Shown: piece after piece, positions 9,275 to 21,168 of the stretch
Layout of the letters: each line of letters starts with the position of its first letter
How positions within the stretch are numbered: position 1 is the first letter of the stretch
From: Turnera subulata
Taxonomy: Eukaryota > Streptophyta > Magnoliopsida > Malpighiales > Passifloraceae
Assembly (NCBI GenBank): GCA_028386065.3
Contig: JAKUCV010001309.1
Span: forward strand, 79,502-143,501
Reading direction: 5' to 3'
DNA length: 64,000 bases
Translations under genes and position numbers: made by a program
Notes under the pieces: generated by a model
Seen by the model: the letters and a program-made list of their open reading frames with translations, nothing else
What the model was told of the DNA's origin: nothing
Database searches by the model: none

Positions 9275-12200
9275 ATGGCACCAAAATTTCGCCACCATGA
9301 CCCCCCTAGCGGCGCCACGGAAGCAACCCGGCGAGCCCGAATCCTCACCAACCACCTTGTACTCCACACCCAAGCTCCTCCATCCTCATATTCACATCCA
9401 ACCCTCCTCTCTGCCGATGTCTGCCTCAGCTACTCCCCACCGGAGCTCTCCGAAACCATCTCTTTCGACACAAAGGAGATGCGGAGGTTGTTGGATGCCC
9501 ACCACATTGCCGAGAGGGATTGGCTGTTTGGTTTGATAGAGGGAAATGAGCTGTTCAATCCGGTGAAGATAGGTGGGAAGGTGTATGTGATGCCTGACCT
9601 TAACCAGCCATTTCAGCAGCAGAGGGAAATGAACATGAAGCGCATCAAATATTTGTTTGACAAAGGGGTTCACATGGGTTGCTACACAGAGATAGAGCCC
9701 ACTCCAGAGTCTTATATGAGGAACATAGCCTTACAGGAGGTATTGAGGACATATGATCTTGCGCTAGGGATTCAAATGGCTGTTCACTTCTTTTTGTGGT
9801 ATAGTCTATGTATGCTCTTGCTCTTTTTATATCAATTTGTTTCATTTTGATTTGATTTGTTAATTGGTGCGTTATATTAATGGAAGAATATTTCAGGGGG
9901 AGTTACATCAAATTCGTAGGGACAAAACATCATGAGAAGTGGTTAAAAGCCACTGAAAGTTACGAAGTCATTGGTTGCGTTGCCATGTCTGAGTTGGGGC
10001 ATGGAAGTAATGTATGTTCTCAAGCCACATCTGTATCTGTATCTGTACTCTTCTTTTTTTTTGGTTTAAATACTGTCTTTGCTGGCATTTTCTTCTTAAT
10101 TAATTGGAATAATATTGTTTGCATTCCCAGCTGCAAGCAACTGAGACAGTGGCCACTTATGATTCAAGCACGGGGGAGTTTGTGGTCAACACTCCCTGTG
10201 AGTCTGCCCAGAAGCATATGATCGGCTTGGCTGCAAATGTACATAAAGAGTTTTTTGTTTTTCTTTCACAATCCTCTTCATAAATTGACGATGAAATATT
10301 GACATGTTCTATTCTAACATTACAAAGTAAAAGAAAAAAAAAATTACTTTGTACTAAAAACCAAAGGTCAAGTCAAATAAAAAAGGATTGACTCAGTTGG
10401 TTGGTTTCAATCAGTACTTTCTCGAACCCCAACGATCTCACTTTTAGTAAAAGTTTGGCCCGGCCTGAACTCGGAAGCCTCCCTTCAGTCCAAACTTTTT
10501 TCATTAAAAAAGAAAAATCACCAACTAGAACCACCCTAGAAGCATTATTAACTAATTGTGCCTTTTCTTGCTATGGTTTTGTAGTATGCCACGCACGCGA
10601 TGATCTTTGCACAGCTTCACACTAATGGAAGGAGTCATGGAGTCCACGGATTTCTAGTCCAGATTAGAGATGGTAATGGCAAGACATGCCCTAACGTTCG
10701 CATAGCAGATTGCGGTCTCAAAAGTGGCTTGAATGGCATTGACAATGGTCAGATCTGGTACTTAATTATCATTTCACACTTCCTCTTCTTAAATATATAT
10801 AAAAAAATTTAATGATGGTAATTAGAGTAGGGAATTTGGTATGATAATTATACACAAACTGGTTTGCAGGTTTGACAATGTGCGAATCCCCAGAGAAAAC
10901 TTGTTAAATGGGGTTGCTGATGTTTTACCGGATGGACGATACGTGGCTAAGATTAAAGACCCAAGAGAGGTGATCTATTTTCAAGATTGGTTTTCTAATT
11001 AATATATCTCCTTGGCGAGTTTAATTACTGAGCAAATTAGATTCAGTATTTATACTAACAATTATTTTCGCTTCCAACTCACAGAGAATTGGGGCACAAT
11101 TGGCGCCTGTGGTAATTGGTCGTGTAGTTATTTCCACTACCTCAATTTACAAAACAAAGGTGCGTACATATGTTTGTCATATCTAATTAGAAATTATTGT
11201 CCAAGTGGTAAGCAGTTTGGTTCCGTTTAAGGCGTGGTTTCGGTTGGAGACCTCGTGTAGGCTGAAAATTATCATTGGGAGACCACATACCACAACCAAG
11301 TGTGCGACCTAAGTCGAATCCAGATTACTCGGGGCAAAACTCCGGATACGGGATGAGAAACAAAAAAAAAAAAAGGAAAAACAAAGGAAATTTATACTCC
11401 TAAAAGCCGAAGAAACAACCATTAACTGATTAGCTAAGTAGGTATATGCCCCTTCTAAAAACTTGGATTAGGCAACTAATGAGCCTACTAAATATTATTA
11501 TATTCTCCTATTCCTTACAGGTTAGTTTAGCAATTGCAATAAGGTATGCACTTTCTAGGAGAGCATTTTCTGTTACACCTAATGGACCAGAGGCTTTATT
11601 GCTTGATTATCCAAGCCATCAAAGACGACTCCTACCTCTCCTTGCCAAGACGTAAGTATCCAAAAGTAATTGCTTGGTTGTTCTTCAACTTGTACATTGG
11701 ATGAATTCTTGCCTCCTGCAGATACGCTATGACTTTTGCTGGAAATTGGTTGAAAGTGTTCTTTACTAAAAGGGAACCCCAGTCCTACAAAACCGTGCAC
11801 ATTTTCTCGGTTGCATTCAAGGCTATCTTCTCCTGGCATAGCATGAGAACACTACAGGTTCATATTTAACTAGGTTGTGAAGCTTCATGTATAGTATTTC
11901 TTAAGCGTCAATGCTATTCATTGATATTCTTTCTTCAGGAATGCCGTGAAGCTTGTGGAGCACAAGGCATGAAGGCTCATAATCGGCTTGGCCTGATGGT
12001 GGCAGAAAGTGATGGCCAGCTCACTTATGAGGGGGACAACAACCTTTTGATACTGCAGGTATGTGTTTGCCCATGCTTCGGCTAATAAATTCCTTGACAA
12101 GAGCGAGCTTTGGGGAACGTTATTTATATAGACCACCAGGCTCAGCCAGCATTTACAGTCCATTGTCATGCCATCCTTATTAGTTAGTTCTTGAACATTG

Positions 12201-13465
12201 ATCATATAAGTCGTGGCACGAATATATGTGGCAATCTATTTGTACAATAATATAAATTACAAGCTTGATTATTGTGCTTTGAAAATTTCTCTCCTCTCTA
12301 TTCCCCACCAAATCGGCATTTCAAGGGGAATATGGAGGTTAAAAATTTCCCCTTCTCCTCCATTAAATTTTTGTTCCAAACAACTAAATTAGAAATTCTC
12401 CTTCTTTCTCCTGCCTTCCTCTCCCTTTCCATTCGCCATCTATCCAATTAAAACCAAATAGTTTTTCTTTCTCAGGTCAGCAAGATACTCCTTTCAGAAT
12501 TCCTTGCAGCCAAGAAGCATAATAGACCTTTACAGGTTTTTGGATTAGAACACATGAATGAACCTAGCCCGATTATTCCGCCTCAGCTTTCAAGTTCTAT
12601 CCTAAGGAGCAGCCAGTTCCAGGTAATATATATTTGTTACAAATTTGACCCAGTACTGTCCTATATCTGAAAATATATATACTAACCAGTTTGTTGGTAT
12701 CAGATTGCTGCATTGCGCTTGAGAGAGAGAGACCTTTTGCATCGATTTGCTTCCGAAGTGTCTCTGCATCAACTTAGGGGAGAGACTAAAGATCAAGCCA
12801 TTAATCTGGTAAATATAGATGCCATTCCACTACTAAGTTTTCCTTTCATTGAATGATCTCTATAATAAGTTACATCAATTGAGGTTTAAATTCTTGACAT
12901 CTGCGTTCCTCTAATTACAGGCTTATCATCTGTACAAGGAATTAAGCAAGGCATTTACAGAACGTATGGTACTACAACTCACCATTGAAGCAGAGGAAGG
13001 TATCTCTGCTGGTTCTATAAAGGTAAAGTAACACAACTCTTCCTCCTGAATAATTAATCCAGAAGTATATTTTTCTTTTATACTAGACTATAGTAGTCGA
13101 TGTTGAAGGTGAGACTCCAACCGGAGACCTCATTCCTCTTACCTTTTCTAGAGTAGGCCAATGGTTGGAAGTGCACTTGATGATTAAATTAATGTGTGTG
13201 TTTACTGCAGGATGTGTTAGCTCTGGTGAGATCCTTGTATGCATTAATCTGTATTGAGGAAGATGACACATTTCTGCGATATGGGCATCTGTCAGCAGAA
13301 AATGCAGCTACAGTGAGGGAAGAAGTTACAAAGCTTTGCAGCGAATTGCGACCCCATGCACTTGCCTTGGTTAGCTCCTTCGGAATCCCGGATTCATTTT
13401 TAGCACCCATTGCATTTGATTGGGTTGAGGCAAACTCTTGGTCTTCAGTTAGTGGAGGACATTAG
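9275..13465 (+). CDS. ACX3: Peroxisomal acyl-CoA oxidase, ACX3 type (copy A, intact)
   Basis: Thirteen exons, all GT-AG: 9275-9798, 9897-10011, 10131-10238, 10585-10757, 10870-10969, 11085-11159, 11521-11651, 11722-11857, 11939-12058, 12476-12622, 12704-12808, 12921-13022, 13211-13465. They total 2091 nt, 696 residues. It matches plant ACX3 (Arabidopsis form about 675 residues), the FAD enzyme that oxidises medium-chain acyl-CoA to trans-2-enoyl-CoA and passes electrons to O2, giving H2O2, in peroxisomal beta-oxidation. Evidence: an N-terminal PTS2-like nonapeptide R20-A-x5-H27-L28; the flavin/substrate motif ELGHGSN (207-213); [13 protein letters not shown] and [26 protein letters not shown]; and the catalytic glutamate E485 in LTYEGDNN. 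The C-terminus (SGGH) lacks PTS1, consistent with PTS2 import. The ATG is the first in frame and is conserved in copies 0 and B. Introns 3 and 6 carry SINE-like insertions. The assignment to ACX3 over ACX1/2 rests on N-terminal and C-terminal wording and is fairly sure. Confidence 0.93.
10385..10520 (+). mobile_element. SINE-like repeat in intron 3 of copy A
   Basis: GATTGACTCAGTTGGTTGG with a CTCGAACCCC phrase about 40 bases on looks like pol III box A/B, followed by an A-rich tail. The same insertion is in intron 3 of copy B (about 41165-41300, shared GTTTGGCCCGGCCT), so it predates the duplication. Confidence 0.5.
11195..11375 (+). mobile_element. SINE-like repeat in intron 6 of copy A
   Basis: CCAAGTGGTAAGC (box A-like) through GATGAGAAAC and a long A run. 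It shares GAAAATTATCATTGGGAGA with the SINE at 8925-9052 apart from one base. It is not present at the same place in copy B intron 6, so it inserted after duplication or was lost from B. Confidence 0.6.
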
Positions 13466-14066
13466 CTTCCTTGTTTCTGTTGTGCAGCAAAAAGTCTGAG
13501 TTGTATTTCTGTGTACCTTTCTATGCATTTTGTGGTATGACTTTATGCATCTACTGTTCCATCTCCTGTTTCACTAAATAGAAATGTTATGAATGTGAGG
13601 TTGGACCAAGTCAAGAGCAACTTGTTTCCGCTTATAAAGTCTGGGTGGTGATGGTAGCTAGTAAGGGGTTTGCTTCTTTCAAAAACGAATTAGTACTTTA
13701 TTCCTCATGACACTAATTAAGCTAAACTTAAAGTATTTCATGAACCTGAGTTTCAGGATTTTCTAAACCATTCTAACATAATAAAACTTGATTTTATGCT
13801 GTTTTTGTGGATTGAAGTATATATAAACTCAGTATAAGTATTATAGGTTGCTACTCCTGTTTCTACAAGAATCTACAACCTGTCATGCCTTGTTAGCCTT
13901 TGAGAGTTTTCATCACATGAGAAAGAGAAAAAAGGTTCAAAAAGGTATTTTAGGTCTGAAATTAGATATATATAGTATATGATATAATGGAATGGGGTTT
14001 CCTGAAAAATATGATGATACAATTGGGTACTAATCATGCATTGTGTCAAGTCAGTGTCCTACTCAA
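13466..14066. other. 3' UTR and downstream flank of ACX3 copy A
   Basis: It aligns with the downstream region of copy B to about 13735. The poly(A) hexamer position reads AATAGA (13577-13582), where copies B and D have AATAAA. A second stretch (13907-14065) has a diverged duplicate at 34099-34245 on the far side of the transposon complex. No other gene is seen. Confidence 0.7.
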
Positions 14067-14376
14067 TGTTATAAAACCCGGCCATTGACCCATTTCAGTG
14101 GTCGGGTCGCGAATTTAGAGGTTAATCGAGTTTAACCGGGTCTGACCGGTATTAAAATTAATAGTAAAATATATATAAATTTTTTAATAAAGCTCCAACC
14201 AAAGGTCTAATCATAATATGACCAGGGTAAAATTTTGAAATTTTTGAACTTTAACCCAGAAAAAACTGGGAATGGGTCAATAAATCAGGAAAACCCGTCA
14301 TGACCCGGCCAGTTTTTTAAAAGGTACAACCCAGAGGGGTAAAAAAACCCAGAATTGTCTCTGGGTCGCGGTTACC
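14067..14376. repeat. CCGG/GGGTC-rich repetitive sequence
   Basis: This contains repeated CCCGG, GGGTC and ACCGGG words (for example TTTAACCGGGTCTGACCGG near 14128) at both ends, with AT-rich sequence between. It resembles subterminal regions of non-autonomous DNA transposons, but I could not define ends or a target duplication. Confidence 0.4.
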
Positions 14377-14516
14377 TTGGCCTTCATGAGGGTACCCTAT
14401 TCTCGGTTTTAGGTTTTCGGAACCAGATTGTACGTCATGAGAGGTCCCTGGGCGAAGTTCCCTTGCTCTCTAGAGATGAGGAGGGAATCTTTAGAGCTTT
14501 GTGTGCCTATGAAACC
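14377..14516 (+). pseudogene. Left copy of a Tat-element antisense-ORF fragment (140 bp)
   Basis: It matches 26104-26243 with about six differences over 140 bases. In the right copy the frame reads GLHEGTLFSVLGFRNQIVRH and on into LLSRDEEGIFRALCADETP. It ends abruptly at GAAACC, directly against the Athila 5' LTR. It is a piece of the extra ORF described at 26104. Confidence 0.85.
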
Positions 14517-16359
14517 TGATAACATCTAAATGTTAGTGTTTTTATGATGGTTTTGAATGGCTTTTACTATGTATTCTTGGTCGATTATATGTATAATCTT
14601 TTTATTATCGTGTTTTTTATGCATTGTGTCAATTAGTACTTCAATTTTGCTGATTAATTGTTTTTATCAGGAATTTATCGTTTTTACTGAAGAAAGGAAG
14701 TTTTTTAGCCAAGTTTGGAAACCAGGCCCAATTTAGAAAACTTTCTACAGTTAGCACAGCTGACTATTTTGAAGATTTCGGGAGTTCTGGCATCGAAATT
14801 AAGTGAGACTAATTGGAAACGAAACTAGACTTCCAGTGCATTCTATGGATTAAATTTCTTAATTTTTGGACGAGTCTACAAGGAACAATAATTATTTTAA
14901 TCTAGCCCAGGATGCAGATTTTTCTGTGCCGACCCAGGCCTAGTGTTTTGGAGATATCTTGAGCTATAGAAGCCCAATTGAAGAGTCCTTTTTATGAAAG
15001 GAAAGATGAGATAATTATCTAGAACAATGTAGAAGAGCCCAACGCCCAGTTCAGACGTCTTCTAGGAGTTAAGTGGCGTGCAAGTTTTGGGTCAGAAAAC
15101 AGGCAAAAGTCTAACTTGGAGTGCAAGTCAAGAATTCAATTTCCATTCAAAGTAGGAGAGCCCCACCGACTTCCAGCAGCTAAAGACAGTATAAAAGGAC
15201 ACCCTAGGTCAACATATTCAGGAGGCAGAAGTCAGATTGCGAAGCTTTGCCGAATTGGTTAGTTATTAGGTCACATACACTAGTAGGGTTAGGGTTTTCA
15301 CTCTTTTGGATCCTCTAGCTGGTGCCGAATTTCTTATCCAAATTCAATGGTTATTCCCCAAAATAATTCAACATTTTTCCAGCAAGATTTGAAGGTTTTA
15401 AAGTCACAGAATCACCAGTCCAATTGCAGCAGAAGTCGTCACCAGAGGAGCACAAGTCGACGCCATCATCACCAACACAAATCGGCTACCCGACTTCACT
15501 ACTCTCTCTTTTATTCGATTTTCTTTCTGTTTAATTATTTATTTGATGAATTCTTGTGAGATTTTGATGATTTTTTATTTCATTATGATGAACTAGTTCT
15601 CTAATCTAGGATTAGGGATGTAGCCAATTACTTCTATGGTTTTATTATATATGAGTTGATGTTTATTCAATTGATTTTGTCGATTGTTCATTCTATGTGT
15701 GCCGAATTTTATATCTACTTTGGATTGATTCTTATTGATCGCAACATGCGAGAGCTGCGTGATTTATATGATGATACCTAGAAGAACATAGATTGATTGA
15801 TGCTAAAATATGCGAGAGCTAATAGTTTCTTAGGGCTTGATTGATTGTTTTGTGCTTAATGAGTTTAGTATTGATGCTAGGCTATGCGAGAGCTAGGTAG
15901 TAATCTTTGCTGAATATTTGATTCAACATGCGAGAGCTGAGGATTAAGACATTAGAAACAATTGCCCACAATCACACATCAATAGGAGATATCGATTCCG
16001 TGCATAATAAACCTAGATAGTAGTTGTGTGAACCTCGATTTCCTATATTGCTTTAGATATTGATAGAACTTCACTTTAGATTAAGTCTGCGATTTTATTT
16101 CTTTTTCTTCTAGCCTAGTCGACATCACCCTACGCCATCTTTTATTTGAATTGCCTAGATAATCGTAAGTTGTGACATTAGGTAGTACTTATTTCCCTTG
16201 TTCCGTGGATCGACCTTGATTAGACTACAACACTACATAGTACACTGTGCGCTTGCAGTTGACAATCTTTGCATTTACTCGTGAGTTATTTGTGTGTCGT
16301 TTTGTGAATTGATCAAGAATTATAAATTTGAAAAATTCACACGTAAATAAAACGCATCA
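14517..16359 (+). repeat. 5' LTR of Athila-type element
   Basis: 1843 bp, TGATAACATC...AACGCATCA. It contains four copies of ATGCGAGAGCT (15746, 15810, 15884, 15928), all conserved in the 3' LTR. Confidence 0.93.
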
Positions 16360-16367
16360 AGCTTTTC

Positions 16368-16386
16368 TGGCGCCGTTGCCGAGGAA
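16368..16386 (+). other. Primer binding site of Athila-type element
   Basis: TGGCGCCGTTGCCGAGGAAC starts 8 bases after the LTR end. This is the tRNA-Asp-type site typical of Athila and related elements, with one A in place of the usual G in the GGGGA block. Confidence 0.85.
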
Positions 16387-16559
16387 CAAACGGTTTTAAT
16401 ACTATTCAGATTGCAGCTAGATTACTTTAGGTTTATTTTTTGCATTAGTTTCTTTTTATTTCTTTTTATTTTATTTAATCGATTTTTGTTTTTTCTATAC
16501 AGTGTTTTCAATTTTAGTTGATGCTCAAGACGAGACGCGGTTGCTTCATCGAGTCCAAT

Positions 16560-18240
16560 TGCTGAGATCAATCCAGAGATCGAGAGAACATTACACAAGC
16601 AATTACGTGCGAACAAGCGAAAGCAGAAGCAATTCGTTGATCCTGTGGAGTTTCTTCAAGACACTGAATTAGAAGAAGAAGCAGAAGTTGTAGGAGATGA
16701 TTTCGAGACAATCATCATGGCAGAAGAAGGAAACAAGACATTGCGTGACTACGCAACACCGAGTTTGGATATCGTGCAGTCGAGCATTGCAAGGCCAGCG
16801 ATCAATGCCAACAATTTCGAACTGAAGACAGCACTCATTCACATGGTGCAACAGGAACAATTTGGAGGCTTGGATAATGAGGACCCAAATCAACATCTAC
16901 AGACATTTACGGAGATTTGTGATTTGATCAAAGATCAGTGGGGCGACTAATGATGCAATTCGACTTCGTTTATTCCCGTTTTCTTTGCAAGGCAAGGCTA
17001 AGAAGTGGTTGAAGTCAGGAGCAGCAGGAACATACAAGACGTGGGAGGAGCTTTCAAAGGCTTTTCTTGCCAAATATTATCCACCTAATAAAGCAGCACG
17101 TATCCGGAGCAAGATTACATCATTCACTCAATTCGTTGGAGAAAGTTTTTGTGAAGCATAGGAACGTTACAAGGATCTTATTCAAGGATGCCCACAACAT
17201 GGATTACCCGAATGGCTTGTAGTTCAATCGTTATTTAATGGTTTAAATGAGCCTTTGCGCATGAGTTTGGACGCAACTTCAGGAGGGGTATTCATGGCGT
17301 AAGCACCCGATGTGGCGTATCAGAAGTTGGAGACGATGGCGAGTAATAGTTACCAGAGCTCTTCACGATCAAACAACAAGCGAGTAGCTGGAATTCTGGA
17401 AGTGGAGACAGTGACAATGCTTAATTCGAAGCTAGATTTTCTGAGTTAGCAGGTGAAATCATGTGTTGCTGCTGTTATGCCGAGTTTAATATGTGATAAA
17501 TATGCAGGTGCTGGACACAATTCAATTAATTGTCCAACCGGAGACGACTTGATGATTGAGCAGATGAACTAAATTCATCAACGCCAACAACAACGAGGAC
17601 CCTAAACCAATACATACAATCCAGAATGGAGTAATCATCCTGATTTCTCATGGAGGGAGACCAACCCGAACCAACAAGGCAACTTTCAAAGGAACGATTA
17701 TGGGCATAAGAGTTCAAGCATGCAAATTCCGAAGAATCAAGACATGGAATTTACATCTATGATGAAAGCCATAATGGAGACTCAACGTATGCAAACGGAG
17801 ATGATGCAAGGATTCAACAATCGGATGGCGAATATGGAGACTCACTTGAAGATGCTTGAGATGCAACTTGCGCAGTAAGCAGAGGCGATCATGAGGACAC
17901 CAGGAAACCTACCGGGACAGCCCACAGTTAATCCAAGAGAGCAAGTCAAGGCTGTAGCACTTAGAAGCGGAAAGCAACTAGATGATCCCTATCCACCTAA
18001 AGAAGATGAAGCCGACACCATCATTAAGCAAGAAGAAGAAGATGAGCAACCAAAAGTAAAGAAGCAGTTACCTGAAAAGGGAGCAGAGGAGAAGAAGCAA
18101 GAGCAAGAGAAGTGGATTCCCAAGTGGAAGCTAGCAAAGCAGAAAAGAGAGCAACCGAATGAGATTTGGCCTAAAGTCAAAGCTTATGAACCACCGGTTC
18201 CATTCCCTCAGCGACTTCAGCAGGGAAAAAAAGACTAACA
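16560..18240 (+). pseudogene. Athila gag relic
   Basis: Gag-like sequence with at least one frameshift (near 16945, after LIKDQWGD) and several in-frame stops. Recognisable blocks: the N-terminal ALIHMVQQEQFGG and EDPNQHLQTFTEICD, then LRLFPFSLQGKAKKWL, TWEELSKAFLAKYYPP and LPEWLVVQSLFNGL, which is the capsid-like retrotransposon gag domain. It continues through a QMQ/NPNQQGN-rich region and an acidic/lysine-rich tail (QEEEDEQPKVKKQ). A zinc-knuckle remnant (CDKYAGAGHNSINC, near 17490) is visible. Gag would package the element RNA. Confidence 0.85.
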
Positions 18241-18894
18241 ATTCGGGAGATTTCTTAAACATTTAAAGAAATTGCATATTAATGTTCCATTTACTGAAGT
18301 GATTTCTCAAATGCCTGCTTATGCTAAATTTCTCAAGGAAATTCTTTCCAGGAAAATGAAGCTAGAAGATTATGAGACAGTGGCTTTGACGGAGGAGTGC
18401 AGTGCAATCCTGCAGAATAAGCTGCCGCCAAAACTGAAGGACCCTGGAAGTTTCTCTATTCCTTGCAATATTGGTTCTATGTGCATTGAGTGAGCTCTAT
18501 GTGATTTGGGAGCTAGTGTTAGTCTTATTCCAAAGAGAATTGCTGAGAAGCTAGATATTGGAGACATGAAGCCGACTACCATCTCTCTTCAGCTTGGGAT
18601 CGATCTGTCAAATATCCAGTGGGGATATTGGAGGATATTCCAATCAAGGTTGGGAAGTTCTTTGTACCAGTCGATTTTGTGGTGCTCGACATGGAGATTG
18701 ATTTTCAAATGCCAATTATTTTTGGGAGGCCGTTCTTAGCTACTGCTGGAGCTCAAATTGATGTTCGTGATGAAAAGCTTACTTTAAGGATTGAGAATGA
18801 GAAAATCGAGTTCAATGTCTTCCGTGCAACCGAAGGACCACTTGAAGAAGACAGTTGTTTCCGAGTTGATGATGCTGTGGAAGACGAGAGGTGA
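18241..18894 (+). pseudogene. Athila protease relic
   Basis: FLKHLKKLHINVPFTEVISQ leads to ALCDLGASVSLIPKRIAEKL, the aspartic-protease region of Athila elements (DLGAS in place of DTGA/S). A frame change near 18600 moves the reading to GILEDIPIKVGKFFVPVDFV and IIFGRPFLATAGA, the protease C-terminal half. A stop interrupts CIE*ALCDLG near 18491. Confidence 0.87.
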
Positions 18895-20250
18895 AAGGAG
18901 GAGAAGCCAATCAATTACGCACTGCCGGACGATTACCTCGCCGTGGTGAATGCGATTTCTACTAAGGAACCTCCTTAGTACGCCGATTTTGTCAACTACC
19001 TTGTAAGCAAAATTCTACCACCGGGGATTTTATGGCATCAAAAGAAGAAATTTCTTGCTGATGTGCGAGATTATTTTTGGGAAGAGCCGTTACTTTTCAA
19101 GAGGTGCAATGAAAACATCATTCGGAGATGCATTCCTGAAGACGAAAGTAAGGCAATTCTGGAGCAATGTCATGCCGCACCTTACGGAGGACATTTTGGT
19201 GCATGAAAAACTGCCACGAAGGTATTGCAATCGGGATTTTACTGGCCTATGATGTTTTCTGATGCGAAATCTTTTGTGAAGGCATGCGACAAATGCCAAA
19301 GGACTAGAAATATCAGCAGGATGAATGAGATGCCGCAACAAGGAATTCAAGAAGTAGAGCTATTTGACGTTTGGGGTATCGATTTTATGGGGCCATATCC
19401 CGCATCATTCAACAATCGATACATCCTAGTTTACGTGTCTAAGTGGGTGGAAGCAATCGCAGTGCCTCATGATGATGGAAAGACAGTAATTAATTTCCTT
19501 AGAAAGAATATTTTCACTAGATTTGGTACTCCGTGCACTATCATTAGTGACGGAGGAACACACTTTTGCAATAAGAGGTTTGAGGAGTTATTGAGGAAGT
19601 ACTGAGTGAAACACAAGGTTGCAACACCATATCATCCACAAACGAGTGAACAAGCTGAGGTTTCCAACCGGGAAATCAAGAGGATACTAGAGGAGACAGT
19701 GAATCCTAACCGAAAGGATTGGTCATCAAAGTTAGAAGATGCATTACGGGCATACTGGACTGCATACAAGACGCCAATAAGGACCACTCCCTACAAGTTG
19801 GTCTATGGAAAGTCATGCCATCTGCCTGTAGAGATCAACCACAAAGCTTAATGGGCACTAAAGGTTCTTAATTTCGACTTGAAGAAGGCTGGAGAAAGAC
19901 GTCTACTACAACTTGATGAGCTTAAAGAATTGTGATTAGATGCCTATCAGAATGCAAAGATCTATAAAGAAAGAACAAAGAGATGGCATGATAAGCACAT
20001 CATTAGACGCGAGATCAAGGAAGGTGACCAAGTTTTGCTATATAATTCAAGATTGAAACTATTCCCTGGGAAGCTGAGATCGAAATGGTCAGGACCCTTC
20101 GTTGTAAAGAAGGTCTATCAGCATGGAGCAGTTGATATATGGAGTAAAAGAAGTGGAATTTTCAAAGTGAATGGTCAAAGGTTGAAAGTCTACAATCAAG
20201 GCGATTTTCATGGGAGGCGATTCACCGAAAAGCTTCATGATCTACCATAA
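18895..20250 (+). pseudogene. Athila integrase relic, joined directly to protease
   Basis: After about 60 residues typical of the RNase H-to-integrase linker (INYALPDDYLAVV, YADFVNYLVSKILPP, HQKKKFLADVRDYFWEEPLL), the integrase follows. The zinc finger has H...H (CHAAPYGGHFGA) and CDKCQRTRN, and the catalytic core has [15 protein letters not shown] and a third-acid region reading [10 protein letters not shown], i.e. D, D, E. The C-terminal part ([26 protein letters not shown]) is the GPY/F-type module. Stops occur near 18976, 19204, 19603 and 19850. No RT or RNase H motif lies between the protease and here, so about 1.5 kb of pol is missing. Confidence 0.9.
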
Positions 20251-21168
20251 CCGCCCATCCACCAAGTCCAGCTAAGACGACAGTAAAGAAGCGCTGTGTG
20301 GGAGGCAACCCACAATTTAAGGTAGTTTAATGTTTTGAATCTTTTATTTTTATTATTTTTTTTTGTTTGAGTCTATGCAGATTGCAAGAAGAAGGAATTT
20401 TTCGAGGAGAGATCAACCACATTGGAAGGGTCAAGACAAATTCTTCATCAAATTCATCAGAGAAGCTTTTCTTAAACTCAAACTTTTACTTTTCTACGTA
20501 ATTTGTGTGATGATTTGCTTGAGTGTTTTGTTGGATTTTCTTTGTTTTTGATGCATTCATATAGATTTAGCACTTACCCTTAGGTTCCGATGGAAGATCA
20601 TAACAAACTAGGCTAAATTAGAGGAGACAATCTTTAGGATTAGCTTTTAGGATTTTTTAATTTTCTAGCACCCCAGGATTTTTCACTTTTCATAATTCAT
20701 TAAAAAAATAAAAATAAAAAAAATAAAAACCACAAAAAATCGAAAAACAAAAAAAATAGGGATAGGATATACCGATTAGTGCACTGTGGCGCACAGGGAG
20801 GACAATTAGCGCGCCCACGGGCTAGGAAAGGCACACCAACCCGCACATTAGTTTTTAGGATTAGGATTTAGTTTTTTATTTTTTATTTTATTTAGGGATT
20901 TTCTAACCTTTGGAGAAATAGGATTCCTAGTACACACCCACTTTGAACACTAGTTTGAGGAGGATTCCTAGTACCTATAAGACTAGAAGTCGGCACCAAC
21001 ACCCCTTTTTTCCACCGCCTCTAGAGCCTATAAATACACACCCATACCCCCATATTTTTCCACATCAAAACATTCAAGCTCTAGACATCTATTCCCTAGT
21101 GCCGATTTTATTTCCCTAGCATTTTTAGATTTTTTTTCGTCTCCTACCCTCTTTAGCCATAGTTCAAG
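20251..21168 (+). other. Athila noncoding spacer between integrase and extra ORF
   Basis: No gene seen. It includes a pyrimidine-rich stretch ending in CTATGCAG (a possible 3' splice site near 20381), an A-rich stretch (20700-20760) and a TATA box at 21029. Confidence 0.65.
21029..21036 (+). promoter_or_regulatory. TATA box upstream of the Athila extra ORF
   Basis: TATAAATA in the context GAGCCTATAAATACACACCC, 140 bases before the ATG at 21169 and well outside either LTR. It could drive a separate transcript for the downstream ORF. Function is inferred only. Confidence 0.45.

Noticed and set aside
10401..10625. Independent small gene inside intron 3 of ACX3 copy A
   Set aside because: It runs through a SINE-like repeat and into exon 4 in the wrong frame.
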